Shown here one piece after another: positions 17,795-26,135 of a DNA stretch of 64,000 nt. How positions within the stretch are numbered: position 1 is the stretch's first letter; every line of letters starts with the position of its first letter. The stretch covers positions 778,001 to 842,000 of the forward strand of contig NZ_AP022321.1 of the NCBI RefSeq assembly GCF_013393365.1. Direction: 5' to 3'. Both the position numbers and the translations under genes were made by a program. The notes under the pieces are model-generated. The model was not told the DNA's origin and did not search any database. It worked only from the letters and a program-made list of their open reading frames with translations. The DNA is from Veillonella nakazawae. GTDB lineage: Bacteria; Bacillota; Negativicutes; Veillonellales; Veillonellaceae.

Positions 17795-18913
17795 ATGAAA
17801 GTAGAGGACATGAAGGGTGGCTATACCACAGGTTCATGTGCTACGGCAGGTATGAAAGCTGGTTTATTGGCCCTCTTAGATAAGAATATTGTGGACCAAG
17901 TGGTCATTGAAAATCCTCAAGGTCAGTATATTGAGGTACCTATCAAACAGGTAGAGGTCATATCCGATACAGAGGCTAAGGTGACCGTTATGAAAGACGG
18001 CGGTGACGATCCTGATGTAACCCATGGCAATGATGTGGAAACGACGGTGACTCTTGATGATACTGGTGAACTACGATTCCGAGCGGGCTTTGGCGTTGGG
18101 ACGGTAACGAAACCGGGCCTTGCGATGCCGCCAGGAGAACCGGCTATCAATCCAGGGCCTAGGACGATGATGAACATCGTCTTTGAAGAGCATTGTGTAC
18201 ATGGCCAAGGTGTAACGGTAACGGTGAGCGTACCAAACGGTATGGTATTAGCCAAGAAAACCTTAAATCATACCCTGGGTATCGAAGGTGGTATTTCCAT
18301 TATCGGTACTACGGGTATCGTTAAGCCTATGAGTGAAGAAGGGTTCAAGAACTCGTTGGTGCCTCAATTGAGAGTTATGAAGGCCAATGGTTGTGAAACG
18401 GCTGTTCTCGTGCCGGGCCGTATTGGTCAGGATCTTGCGGAACAAGTACTTGGTATACATAAGAACCAAATGGCAGAAACCAGTAACTTTATCGGTTTTA
18501 TGCTGGAAAAGGCAGTACAAATTGGCTTCAAGCGTATTTTGATTATCGGTCATATTGGCAAGCTAATAAAACTTGCTAGTGGTAGTTTCCATACCCACAA
18601 TCGCATGAGTGATGGTCGCATGGAAAGCATCGTGGCCTATGCTGCCTTAGAAGGGGCATCCCAAGCGGTGTGTGAAGAGTTGTTTAATTGCCAAACCACA
18701 GAGTCTACGTTCCCTATTTTAGAACGAGAAGGACTGACTGGTGTATATCAACGCGTTGTGGATCGTGCATCGTTACGTAGTGAGCGATACATTGCTAATG
18801 AAGCAGAGGTAGGTATCATTATTACCACCTTAAAGGGCGAGATTTTGGCAATGGATAAGCATGCTAAAGAGATAGGAGAGCTTGAACAATGGCACATACC
18901 TTGTATATCGTAG
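17795..18913 (+). CDS. cbiD: Cobalt-precorrin-5B C1-methyltransferase CbiD
   Basis: 372 residues, usual length for CbiD. It transfers a methyl group from SAM to C1 of cobalt-precorrin-5B in the anaerobic cobalamin pathway. The family signature is GGYTTGSCATAGMKAGL (residues 8-24). A DGGDDPDVTHG segment near residue 68 and the GGISIIGTTGIVKPMSEE stretch near 163 are also typical. CbiD has its own fold, unrelated to the CbiE/F/H/L methylases. AGGAGG lies 4 nt upstream of the ATG. The gene overlaps cbiE by 25 nt, so translation is coupled. Cytosolic, second gene of the operon. Confidence 0.95.
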   Translation: MKVEDMKGGYTTGSCATAGMKAGLLALLDKNIVDQVVIENPQGQYIEVPIKQVEVISDTEAKVTVMKDGGDDPDVTHGNDVETTVTLDDTGELRFRAGFGVGTVTKPGLAMPPGEPAINPGPRTMMNIVFEEHCVHGQGVTVTVSVPNGMVLAKKTLNHTLGIEGGISIIGTTGIVKPMSEEGFKNSLVPQLRVMKANGCETAVLVPGRIGQDLAEQVLGIHKNQMAETSNFIGFMLEKAVQIGFKRILIIGHIGKLIKLASGSFHTHNRMSDGRMESIVAYAALEGASQAVCEELFNCQTTESTFPILEREGLTGVYQRVVDRASLRSERYIANEAEVGIIITTLKGEILAMDKHAKEIGELEQWHIPCIS

Positions 18914-19515
18914 GCATTGGACCAGGTAATCCTGATTATGTGGTACCTAGAGGCCTTAATTTAATTAAACATGCCACCGTATTGGTAGGTAGTGAACGGT
19001 CTTTAGAGGACTTTCAAGAGCCTGGCCAAATTACATATCCTGTAACGGGTAAGCTTAGCTTACTGGCTGAGCAAATTGAGCGTGAGCTCAACGACCATGA
19101 TGTTGTAGTTATGGTAAGCGGTGATACAGGCTACTACAGCTTGTTACCGTATTTGAAAAAGAAATTTACTGCTAACTCTATTGAGGTTGTGCCCGGCATT
19201 AGTTCTATGACCTTTGCCTTCGCACGACTTAATGAGGTGTGGCATGATGCAGATTTAATGAGCTTTCACGGTCGTCAACCGGCACCAGAGAAGCTCGTAT
19301 ATGAAGCAGGTAAAAAGATGGGATTCTTAACGGATCCTGAATATAATCCAGCGCATATTGCGCGTATTTTAATAGATGCAGGTTGGCCAAAAGAAACGAG
19401 AGCAGCAGCTCTAGAGCGCTTGAGCTATGATGATGAAAAAATCGTAGACTCCACGTTAGAGGTGTTAACTGAACTTGAAGGCTTTGGTCATTCTGTAATG
19501 GTGGTACTAGGATGA
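18889..19515 (+). CDS. cbiE: Cobalt-precorrin-7 C5-methyltransferase CbiE
   Basis: 208 residues. A tetrapyrrole methylase fold: N-terminal YIVGIGPGNPDYV loop that binds SAM, the VVVMVSGDTGYYSL segment and VVPGISSMTFAFARL. This is the CbiE half of what many bacteria have as a fused CobL (CbiE-CbiT). Here the two halves are separate genes joined by a 4-nt ATGA overlap with cbiT. It methylates C5 and is the partner of CbiT, which methylates C15 and decarboxylates. The start is within the 3' end of cbiD, preceded by TAGGAGAG. Confidence 0.93.
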   Translation: MAHTLYIVGIGPGNPDYVVPRGLNLIKHATVLVGSERSLEDFQEPGQITYPVTGKLSLLAEQIERELNDHDVVVMVSGDTGYYSLLPYLKKKFTANSIEVVPGISSMTFAFARLNEVWHDADLMSFHGRQPAPEKLVYEAGKKMGFLTDPEYNPAHIARILIDAGWPKETRAAALERLSYDDEKIVDSTLEVLTELEGFGHSVMVVLG

Positions 19516-20099
19516 GACATTTTTTCGGAATTCCTGATGAGGAATTTATCCGCGGTGACGTGCCGATGACGAAATGCGAGATTCGCAAAGCCGTTATGAA
19601 CGAGGCGCGCATCGAGGAAGATAGCATCGTTCTTGATGTAGGTGCTGGTACAGGCTCTATCTCTATTGAAGCAGCCTTGGCGGCTCCTAAAGGGCATGTA
19701 TATGCGATTGAACGCTTTGATAAAGGCATCGACCTTATCAATGAAAACATGAAGAAATTCAATGTAAATAATATGACGGTTATCAAATCTAAAGCTCCAG
19801 AAGGCATGGAAGAATTGCCTGAGCTTGATGCGGTTATCATCGGCGGTAGTGCTGGTGGTATGACAGGCATCATGGATGAGGCGCAACGTCTTTTAAAAGT
19901 AGGCGGTCGTCTAGTGGTAACTGCAGTAACTATGGAAACTGGTTATACAATCTTAAAAGAGTTGAAAGGTCGTCCTTTCACCTATGAAGGTTACCAAATG
20001 TCTATCAGCCGTTACCGCAAGGCTGGTCCATATCATTTGTTAGACCCATTGAGTCCGATTTTCATTGTATCTGCAACGCGTATCGCAGAAGGAGAGTAA
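19512..20099 (+). CDS. cbiT: Cobalt-precorrin-6B C15-methyltransferase (decarboxylating) CbiT
   Basis: 195 residues. A Rossmann-type SAM methyltransferase, unlike the other methylases of the pathway. The SAM motif is VLDVGAGTGSISIEAA (about 40-55), the acidic motif II is YAIERFDKG and motif IV is DAVIIGGSAGG. The N-terminal FFGIPDEEFIRGDVPMTKCEIR is the typical CbiT entry segment. It decarboxylates the C12 acetate side chain and methylates C15. The ATG overlaps the cbiE stop by 4 nt. It ends 1 nt before the cbiF start codon. Confidence 0.94.
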   Translation: MRHFFGIPDEEFIRGDVPMTKCEIRKAVMNEARIEEDSIVLDVGAGTGSISIEAALAAPKGHVYAIERFDKGIDLINENMKKFNVNNMTVIKSKAPEGMEELPELDAVIIGGSAGGMTGIMDEAQRLLKVGGRLVVTAVTMETGYTILKELKGRPFTYEGYQMSISRYRKAGPYHLLDPLSPIFIVSATRIAEGE

Positions 20100-20100
20100 T

Positions 20101-20862
20101 ATGGTTGACGTACATATCGTAGGCGCAGGCCCTGGAGATCCTGAGTTAATCACTCGCAAAGGGTATCGTTTAGTGCAAGAGGCAGACGTTGTTATTTACG
20201 CTGGCTCCTTGGTAAACCCTGCCATTTTAGAGGCTTGTAAACCAAGCTGTGAAATTCATAACAGTGCTACCATGAACCTTGATGAGGTGTTGGCTGTTAT
20301 GAAAGCTTCCGTTGAGGCTGGTAAAAGCGTAGTTCGCCTTCACACAGGTGACCCTGCTATTTACGGTGCGATTCAAGAGCAAATGGATGCATTGGCTGGC
20401 ATGGGTATATCTTATGAAGTCGTGCCAGGTGTAAGCTCTTTCCTTGCTACAGCAGCGGCTTTGAAACAAGAATACACATTACCTAATGTGTCCCAAACAG
20501 TTATCATTACACGTATGGAAGGCCGTACACCGATGCCTCCAAAGGAAAAATTGCGCATGTTAGCAGCTCATGAAGCGACAATGTGTATTTTCCTTAGCGT
20601 TCAAATGTTAGATAAGGTTGTAGCTGAACTCATCGAGGGCGGTTATGACAAAACGACTCCAGTGGCGATAGTGGTAAAAGCGTCTTGGCCAGACCAACGC
20701 ATTATCCGCGGCACATTGGAAACCATTGCGGACATCGTAGCGAAAGAAGGCGTATTGCGCCAAGCTATGATCGTAGTAAGCCATGTATTAGATAGTGAAT
20801 ACGAATTATCTAAGCTTTACGATAAAGGCTTTGCTCACATGTACCGCAGTGCTAAGGACTAG
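20101..20862 (+). CDS. cbiF: Cobalt-precorrin-4 C11-methyltransferase CbiF
   Basis: 253 residues from ATG 20101, chosen for GAAGGAGAG just upstream. An upstream frame from 20065 lies inside cbiT and lacks a site. Tetrapyrrole methylase signatures: VHIVGAGPGDPELITRKG (residues 4-21), VVRLHTGDPAIYGAI and YEVVPGVSSFLATAAAL. The last two fit the CbiF/CobM subgroup, which methylates C11 of cobalt-precorrin-4. Cytosolic. Its stop is 4 nt before the cbiG start. Confidence 0.94.
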   Translation: MVDVHIVGAGPGDPELITRKGYRLVQEADVVIYAGSLVNPAILEACKPSCEIHNSATMNLDEVLAVMKASVEAGKSVVRLHTGDPAIYGAIQEQMDALAGMGISYEVVPGVSSFLATAAALKQEYTLPNVSQTVIITRMEGRTPMPPKEKLRMLAAHEATMCIFLSVQMLDKVVAELIEGGYDKTTPVAIVVKASWPDQRIIRGTLETIADIVAKEGVLRQAMIVVSHVLDSEYELSKLYDKGFAHMYRSAKD

Positions 20863-20866
20863 TAGG

Positions 20867-22012
20867 ATGAAAGAACTAGAAACTGTTGCGCCTTTGACAG
20901 GAAGCAAGAAGAATAGAACAGCTATTCTTTCTGTGTCTGAACGAGGTGCAAAGCTAGGTCAACGCATTAAGTCTTTGGTGGCACCTCATGCAGATTGCTT
21001 TGAAAAAGAAAATCGTCCCTCTGGTGGAGAGGCCATTTATTTTGATTCTCTGAAAAATCATATTGGACAGATTTTCAAGGATTACGACCAAGTACTTTGT
21101 ATTATGGCACTCGGTATCGTAGTGCGCATGATTGCACCGTATATTGAGCATAAATCCAAAGATCCTGCTGTAGTCGTAATGGACGAAGTAGGACACCATG
21201 TAATTAGCTTATTATCTGGTCATCTTGGGGGCGCCAACGAATGGACGCAGTCCATTTCGCTGGCCATCGATGCGGACCCAGTTATTACAACCGCTACGGA
21301 TGTAAACGGATTGCCAGCGCCTGACGTGTTGGCGCGCCATGAGCATCTGTTGGTGGATGATTTTCAAACCTTAATCAATGTGAACTCTGCCATCGTAGGG
21401 GGAGAGCGTGTTGATTATTATATCGATGCTAGCTTAGCGAATGCAGAGCATTTAGAACAAGCTGCGAAAGCTCATATTGGTGAGCATGGTATGGTTCATA
21501 TTGTTTCTCTAGAGGAACTTGCCTCCATTCCATGTAAAAATGAAAGCACTGAAGAAGGTTCTTCTCGCGTAGTTATTACAGACAAAGTAATTGCGGAGTA
21601 TGGTCATCAATTGATTTTGCGCCCTCGTACCTATACGATGGGCATTGGCTGTCGTCGAGATACGCCAAAGGAATTGATCGTTGACGCCATACAACAGTCG
21701 CTAGCAGCACATAAGCTTTCACCAAAAAGCCTTGTAACGGCAGCATCGGTTATTGTTAAACAAGACGAAGTAGGCCTCTTAGAGGCTATGCAAATTATGG
21801 GGTGGCCTATCGTGTTCTATACACAGGACGAGATGGCACCACTCATTGAAGAAGAAAAATTAAAAGAATCTAATTTTGTAAAAGGAACTATAGGAGTAGG
21901 AAACGTATGCGAGACAACGGCATTACTAGCGGCCAAGAGCCGAACATTAATACAGCACAAAACAATTTATCCCAAAACAACGGTAGCCATTGCACAGGTA
22001 ACATCAAAGTAA
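20867..22012 (+). CDS. cbiG: Cobalt-precorrin-5A hydrolase CbiG
   Basis: 381 residues from ATG 20867. The earlier in-frame codons from 20795 lie within cbiF. CbiG opens the delta-lactone of cobalt-precorrin-5A, releasing acetaldehyde (C20 loss). The N-terminal domain carries MALGIVVRMIAP and GHHVISLLSGHLGGANEWT; a central domain and a C-terminal CobE-like domain (TMGIGCRRDTPKELI, then a GTIGVGNVCETTALLAAK end) follow. Length and order fit full-length CbiG. The 3' end overlaps cbiH by 106 nt, an unusually long overlap. Confidence 0.93.
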   Translation: MKELETVAPLTGSKKNRTAILSVSERGAKLGQRIKSLVAPHADCFEKENRPSGGEAIYFDSLKNHIGQIFKDYDQVLCIMALGIVVRMIAPYIEHKSKDPAVVVMDEVGHHVISLLSGHLGGANEWTQSISLAIDADPVITTATDVNGLPAPDVLARHEHLLVDDFQTLINVNSAIVGGERVDYYIDASLANAEHLEQAAKAHIGEHGMVHIVSLEELASIPCKNESTEEGSSRVVITDKVIAEYGHQLILRPRTYTMGIGCRRDTPKELIVDAIQQSLAAHKLSPKSLVTAASVIVKQDEVGLLEAMQIMGWPIVFYTQDEMAPLIEEEKLKESNFVKGTIGVGNVCETTALLAAKSRTLIQHKTIYPKTTVAIAQVTSK

Positions 22013-22731
22013 TTGGCATTGGCCCTGGTGATGAAGAGTTTATGACGCCTCAAGCGCGCGAAGCTATCTTAGCTGCTGACCGCGTGGTAGGTTATTTGAC
22101 ATACCTCGACTTGATTAAAGACCTTATCGAAGGTAAAGAAACTGTAGGTACTGCGATGATGCAAGAAGTTGATCGTTGCCAACAAGCCGTTGATTTGGCT
22201 GTAGAAGGTCATCAAGTAGTTGTAGTATCCTCTGGTGACTCTGGCGTATACGGCATGGCAGGCCTCGTATTGGAACTTGCTAATAAAGTACCAGCAGAAA
22301 AACGTCCTTCCGTAGACATCGTACCTGGTCTTAGTGCTGTAAACGTAGCAGCATCTGTATTGGGTGCGCCTTTGATGCATGACTTTGCAGTCATTTCTTT
22401 GAGTGATTTGATGACTCCATGGGATCTTATTAAAAAACGTGCTGACCTTTGCGCACAAGGTGACATGGTTATCTCCTTGTACAACCCACGCAGTAAAAAA
22501 CGCGTTACTCACTTAGATGAAGTTCGCGAAATCGTTCTTAAATACCGCGACCCTAAAACACCTGTTGGCATCGTGCAAAAAGCAGGTCGCCCAGGTCAAC
22601 ATATGGTAATCTCTGATCTTGAAAACTTTACTAACGAAGAAGTAGATATGCAAACACTTGTTATCATTGGTAACAGCCAAACCTATGTTGAAAACGGGCG
22701 CATGATTACACCTCGAGGCTACAAATTATGA
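21907..22731 (+). CDS. cbiH: Cobalt-precorrin-3B C17-methyltransferase CbiH
   Basis: 274 residues. Tetrapyrrole methylase: IKVIGIGPGDEEFMTPQARE (33-52), VVVVSSGDSGVYGMAGL and VDIVPGLSAVNVAASVLGAP, plus the CbiH/CobJ-type ISLYNPRSKKR. It contracts the ring and methylates C17. The first ~32 residues (rich in Asn, Gln, Ser) are an extension compared with the minimal enzyme and are coded inside the cbiG gene in another frame. A GGAGTAGG-like site 9 nt upstream of ATG 21907 supports this start. No later in-frame start before the SAM loop is obvious, so the long overlap appears real. Confidence 0.9.
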   Translation: MRDNGITSGQEPNINTAQNNLSQNNGSHCTGNIKVIGIGPGDEEFMTPQAREAILAADRVVGYLTYLDLIKDLIEGKETVGTAMMQEVDRCQQAVDLAVEGHQVVVVSSGDSGVYGMAGLVLELANKVPAEKRPSVDIVPGLSAVNVAASVLGAPLMHDFAVISLSDLMTPWDLIKKRADLCAQGDMVISLYNPRSKKRVTHLDEVREIVLKYRDPKTPVGIVQKAGRPGQHMVISDLENFTNEEVDMQTLVIIGNSQTYVENGRMITPRGYKL

Positions 22732-23516
22732 TTTGGGTTATTGCCGGTACTTTGGATGGTCGCACCTTAGCGGTAGAAATCCAAAAACGAACTGGTGAAG
22801 ATGTGCTTGTAACGGTTGTTAGTCAATATGGTGCAGAGCTTGCTGCCCATAAAGGTATTACTGTACATACGGGCCGTCTTGACCAAGAGGCGATGCAAAA
22901 CTTGATCAAAGAGCACAATGTACGACTCTTAATTGATGCAAGTCATCCGTATGCTGCTATTGTTACAGCTACGGCTCAAGATGCAGCAAAGGCCGAAGGT
23001 ATACCTTTTGTTCGGTTTGAACGTAAAGAGGTGCCATTGCCTGAATATGATAAATTACATATCGTAGTAGATGAAGTAGAAGCAGCCAATTTAGCAGGCA
23101 AATTAGCGAAGGAAAATAACAATCATGTGTATTTGACTACTGGTAGTAAGACAATGCACATTTTTGCCAAATCTGAAGCTTTGCAGGATTGCGAAGTATG
23201 GACGCGTATTTTGCCAACCGCAGAGGTGTTACAAATGATGGAAGACCTCAATGTAAGTCCAAAGCGCATTGTTGCTGTACAAGGTCCATTTTCTTATGAT
23301 ATGAACCGCATCATGTTCCACGATACTAAGGCTAGCGTTGTAGTTATGAAAAACTCTGGCCTTGTAGGTGGTGCTGATACAAAATTACAAGCAGCCATGG
23401 ATCTTGGCATCCATGTTATTGTTATCGATCGTCCACGTGTTAAGATTGAAAGCCACGTAGTATCATCGAATGATGAATTTTTCAAATTATGGGAGGACAC
23501 TAATGGATTACGTTAA
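22728..23516 (+). CDS. cbiJ: Cobalt-precorrin-6A reductase CbiJ
   Basis: 262 residues. The NADH/NADPH-dependent reductase of the CbiJ/CobK family: N-terminal IWVIAGTLDGRTLA, LLIDASHPYAAIVTATA (about 66-82), VYLTTGSKTM and the late segment AVQGPFSYDMNR. It reduces the C18-C19 double bond of cobalt-precorrin-6A. The ATG overlaps the cbiH stop by 4 nt, and the 3' end overlaps cbiC by 14 nt. Cytosolic, part of the operon. Confidence 0.92.
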   Translation: MIWVIAGTLDGRTLAVEIQKRTGEDVLVTVVSQYGAELAAHKGITVHTGRLDQEAMQNLIKEHNVRLLIDASHPYAAIVTATAQDAAKAEGIPFVRFERKEVPLPEYDKLHIVVDEVEAANLAGKLAKENNNHVYLTTGSKTMHIFAKSEALQDCEVWTRILPTAEVLQMMEDLNVSPKRIVAVQGPFSYDMNRIMFHDTKASVVVMKNSGLVGGADTKLQAAMDLGIHVIVIDRPRVKIESHVVSSNDEFFKLWEDTNGLR

Positions 23517-24168
23517 AAATCCTAAAGCTATTGAAGATAAAAGTATGCAAATCATTTACGACTATGTAAAAGATTTAGGTTTAACAGATGATGAAGTGCG
23601 CGTAGTATCCCGTACTGTACATGCTTCTGGTGACGTTGAATACGCACAACTCGTAAAAATGAGCCCTGATGCTGTTCAAAAAGGTATTGAAGCATTGGAT
23701 AATGGTGCAGATATTTATACAGATGTAGAAATGGTTCGCACCGGTATTTCTAAGCCAGCTCTTAAAATTCGCGGTAATGAAGTGCACTGCTTAATTAAAG
23801 ATGAAAATGTAGCTAAAATGGCTAAAGAATTAGGTGTAACTCGTTCCATCGCGGCTATGCGTACATTTGGCAAACAATTAGAAGGCCAAATCGTTGCTAT
23901 CGGTAATGCGCCAACTGCATTGTACGAAGTATTGCGCCTTGCTCTTGAAGAAGGTATTAAACCAGCTCTTATCATCGGTATTCCTGTAGGCTTTGTTGGC
24001 GCTGCGGAATCTAAAGATTATTTGATGGAAGTATCCCCAGTTCCTTATATCACTGTAAAAGGTAACAAGGGTGGTAGCCCAATTGCAGCATCCGTATGTA
24101 ATGCATTGCTTTACACAGACGTAAAACGCAACGATATGCTCTTCGTAGAAGGCAAAGAATCTAAATAA
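23503..24168 (+). CDS. cbiC: Cobalt-precorrin-8 methylmutase CbiC
   Basis: 221 residues from ATG 23503, with GGGAGG 7 nt upstream. Moves the methyl group from C11 to C12 to give cobyrinic acid. The catalytic His40 is in VSRTVHASGD, the conserved CbiC/CobH motif. The GNAPTALYEVLRL and IGIPVGFVGAAESK segments follow in order. It is the last gene of the yajQ-cbiDETFGHJC run. The strong terminator at 24174-24212 ends the transcript. Confidence 0.95.
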   Translation: MDYVKNPKAIEDKSMQIIYDYVKDLGLTDDEVRVVSRTVHASGDVEYAQLVKMSPDAVQKGIEALDNGADIYTDVEMVRTGISKPALKIRGNEVHCLIKDENVAKMAKELGVTRSIAAMRTFGKQLEGQIVAIGNAPTALYEVLRLALEEGIKPALIIGIPVGFVGAAESKDYLMEVSPVPYITVKGNKGGSPIAASVCNALLYTDVKRNDMLFVEGKESK

Positions 24169-24173
24169 TAGTT

Positions 24174-24212
24174 AACCCGAATCGTTGCTTATTGGGGGCG
24201 ATTCGGGTTTTA
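24174..24212 (+). terminator. Intrinsic terminator of yajQ-cbi operon
   Basis: AACCCGAATCG (24174-24184) pairs perfectly with CGATTCGGGTT (24199-24209) and is followed by TTTACTG. Confidence 0.88.
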
Positions 24213-24213
24213 C

Positions 24214-24287
24214 TGTATCTATTATGAGGTTTATATGTATAATACGGGTGCTGATAGCACCATGTATTGGTGAAAGGAGAGGTTACT
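24214..24287 (+). promoter_or_regulatory. Promoter and small leader hairpin for the BtuCD-type transporter
   Basis: A TATAAT-like element lies about 24237-24242. GGTGCT (24247-24252) and AGCACC (24256-24261) form a perfect 6-bp hairpin. The same CACCA can instead pair with TGGTG (about 24268-24272) that leads into the AAAGGAGAGG ribosome binding site, so two folds compete near the start codon. Confidence 0.35.
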
Positions 24288-25283
24288 GTGGACTCTCTGA
24301 ATGAACGAAAACTCTTTCGCATATCAGTTATTATTATCTTGGTTATTGCTGTCATAGCTAGCATGATTATCTCACTGATTTGGGGCTCCACACCGGTGTC
24401 ACTATCGGAGATTTGGCACACATTGTGGGCTAGTGAGCTAACAGATACAGCATCGCAAATCATTTGGAATATTAGGTTGCCTCGTAATATTGTTGCTGCA
24501 TTAGTTGGTGCTTGTTTAGCCGTATCGGGTGCCATTTTACAGGCGGTTATGAAGAACCCTTTAGCAGATCCTCAAATCGTTGGCGTTTCCTCCGGTGCTG
24601 GACTTGCCGGTGTTATTATATTTATTCTTTTCCCTGGCTATGATCATATTGTGCCTCTCGTCGCCTTTATAGGTGCTATGGTTGCGGCGTTGATGGTATA
24701 TGCTCTTGCTTGGAAGAATGGTGTACGCCCAAGCCGTATCATCTTGGCTGGTGTTGCGGTGGCTGCTTTTTTAGGCTCTGGTATTTCTGCACTACTTGTA
24801 TTCTATGGAGATCGTGTGCAAGGAGCCTTACTTTGGATGGTAGGGGGCTTGGCTGCACGCAGTTGGCCACAAGTAGAGGTTTTGTTCCCATACGCGTTAG
24901 TCGGTCTTATTTTTGCCTGTTTAGGTGCCAAACGTCTTACTATTTTAAGTTTAGGTGATGAAACAGCAAAGGGGCTAGGCCTTAAGGTAGAACAAACGCG
25001 GTTTATTATGACTGCTGTTGCGGCTCTATTAGCAGCAGGTGCCGTTAGTATTGCGGGCTTAATCGGTTTCGTAGGCCTCGTTATACCGCATATGTTACGA
25101 CTTATCATCGGTAATGATTATGCGTATTTACTCCCCGGCTCTGCATTATTAGGGGCACTCGTCCTCGTTGTTAGTGATACGGTAGGGCGTGTTATGTGGA
25201 GTCCAATTGAGGTACCGGTTGGCATTATCATGGCATTCTTTGGGGCGCCATTCTTCTTATATCTATTGAGGAGGGATAACTAA
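24288..25283 (+). CDS. FecCD/BtuC-family ABC transporter permease
   Basis: 331 residues from GTG 24288, chosen because AAAGGAGAGG lies 5 nt upstream; a TTG further upstream precedes that site. About ten membrane helices. Family marks: RLPRNIVAALVGACLAVSGAILQ (about residues 61-83), NPLADPQIVGVSSGAG, and the coupling segment GLIGFVGLVIPHMLRL near 259-275. This family imports iron-siderophores, heme or cobalamin. The setting among B12 genes and next to a periplasmic CbiK favours corrinoid or tetrapyrrole uptake, though substrate remains inferred. Stop and downstream start overlap by 1 nt. Confidence 0.88.
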   Translation: MDSLNERKLFRISVIIILVIAVIASMIISLIWGSTPVSLSEIWHTLWASELTDTASQIIWNIRLPRNIVAALVGACLAVSGAILQAVMKNPLADPQIVGVSSGAGLAGVIIFILFPGYDHIVPLVAFIGAMVAALMVYALAWKNGVRPSRIILAGVAVAAFLGSGISALLVFYGDRVQGALLWMVGGLAARSWPQVEVLFPYALVGLIFACLGAKRLTILSLGDETAKGLGLKVEQTRFIMTAVAALLAAGAVSIAGLIGFVGLVIPHMLRLIIGNDYAYLLPGSALLGALVLVVSDTVGRVMWSPIEVPVGIIMAFFGAPFFLYLLRRDN

Positions 25284-26062
25284 TGAATACGGCTATTGAT
25301 GTAAATCAGTTATCCGTCACTCTCGGAGGTCGTCATATTTTACATGATATTAATGTATCTGTCCCTGTTGGTAAAATAACGACTTTAATCGGGCCTAATG
25401 GTTGTGGTAAAAGTACACTCTTACGGTCTATGATTGGATATATTCATAGTCCTCGTGAATGTGTGACTATTTTAGGTAAACCATTACAGTCGTATTCACA
25501 AAATGAATTGGCACGGCAAATGGCATTTTTGCCACAAGTACCGAATATGCCAAAGGATATGACTGTAGAAGAATTGGTATATTGTGGACGGTATCCATAC
25601 CAAACGTGGTGGAAAAACACGGCTAAAGAAGATCGTGAAATTGTTGATTATGCATTAGACATTACAAAAACGAATCATTTGAGAGAACAATTAATCCCAT
25701 CCTTATCTGGTGGTGAACGGCAACGCGTTTGGATTGCTATGGCGCTAGCACAGCAACCAAAATTATTAGTGTTAGACGAACCAACAACATACTTAGATAT
25801 TAACCATCAACTAGAAATCATGGAATTGTTAAAACGATTAAACGATGAACAAGGGTTAACCGTATTGATGGTACTCCATGAATTGACGCAAGCCGTACAA
25901 TATTCTCATTATATGGCTATTATAAAAGACGGTCATTTAGTGACAGCTGGAGACACGAAAGAAATCGTATCGGATGAACTATTTAGAGATGTATTTTCCG
26001 TAGATGTACAAATCGATACCTTTGATGATAAACAATATGTACGCGTAAAAGGTTTAGTTTAG
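25283..26062 (+). CDS. ABC transporter ATP-binding protein (FecE/BtuD type)
   Basis: 259 residues. Walker A GPNGCGKST (about 37-45), Q-loop AFLPQV, signature LSGGERQRVWIAMALAQ, Walker B LLVLDEP, and the H-loop His in VLHELTQA. It powers the adjacent permease. The ATG shares one base with the permease stop (TAATG), so translation is coupled. Family members energise uptake of siderophore, heme or cobalamin. A bidirectional terminator follows at 26084-26120. Confidence 0.9.
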   Translation: MNTAIDVNQLSVTLGGRHILHDINVSVPVGKITTLIGPNGCGKSTLLRSMIGYIHSPRECVTILGKPLQSYSQNELARQMAFLPQVPNMPKDMTVEELVYCGRYPYQTWWKNTAKEDREIVDYALDITKTNHLREQLIPSLSGGERQRVWIAMALAQQPKLLVLDEPTTYLDINHQLEIMELLKRLNDEQGLTVLMVLHELTQAVQYSHYMAIIKDGHLVTAGDTKEIVSDELFRDVFSVDVQIDTFDDKQYVRVKGLV

Positions 26063-26083
26063 TAGATAGCTAGACTAATAGTG

Positions 26084-26120
26084 AAAGAGGGCATTCCCGA
26101 AATGGGGAATGCCCTCTTTA
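26084..26120. terminator. Bidirectional intrinsic terminator
   Basis: AAAGAGGGCATTCCC pairs with GGGAATGCCCTCTTT with a ~6-nt loop, between the convergent transporter genes ending at 26062 (+) and 26136 (-). Confidence 0.9.
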
Positions 26121-26135
26121 GTATGTTAGGATATG

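Noticed and set aside
18000..24170. Minus-strand open frames across the cbi operon (for example 19229-19886 and 22069-22512)
   Set aside because: They mirror the codon pattern of the real genes and show no domains or ribosome binding sites.
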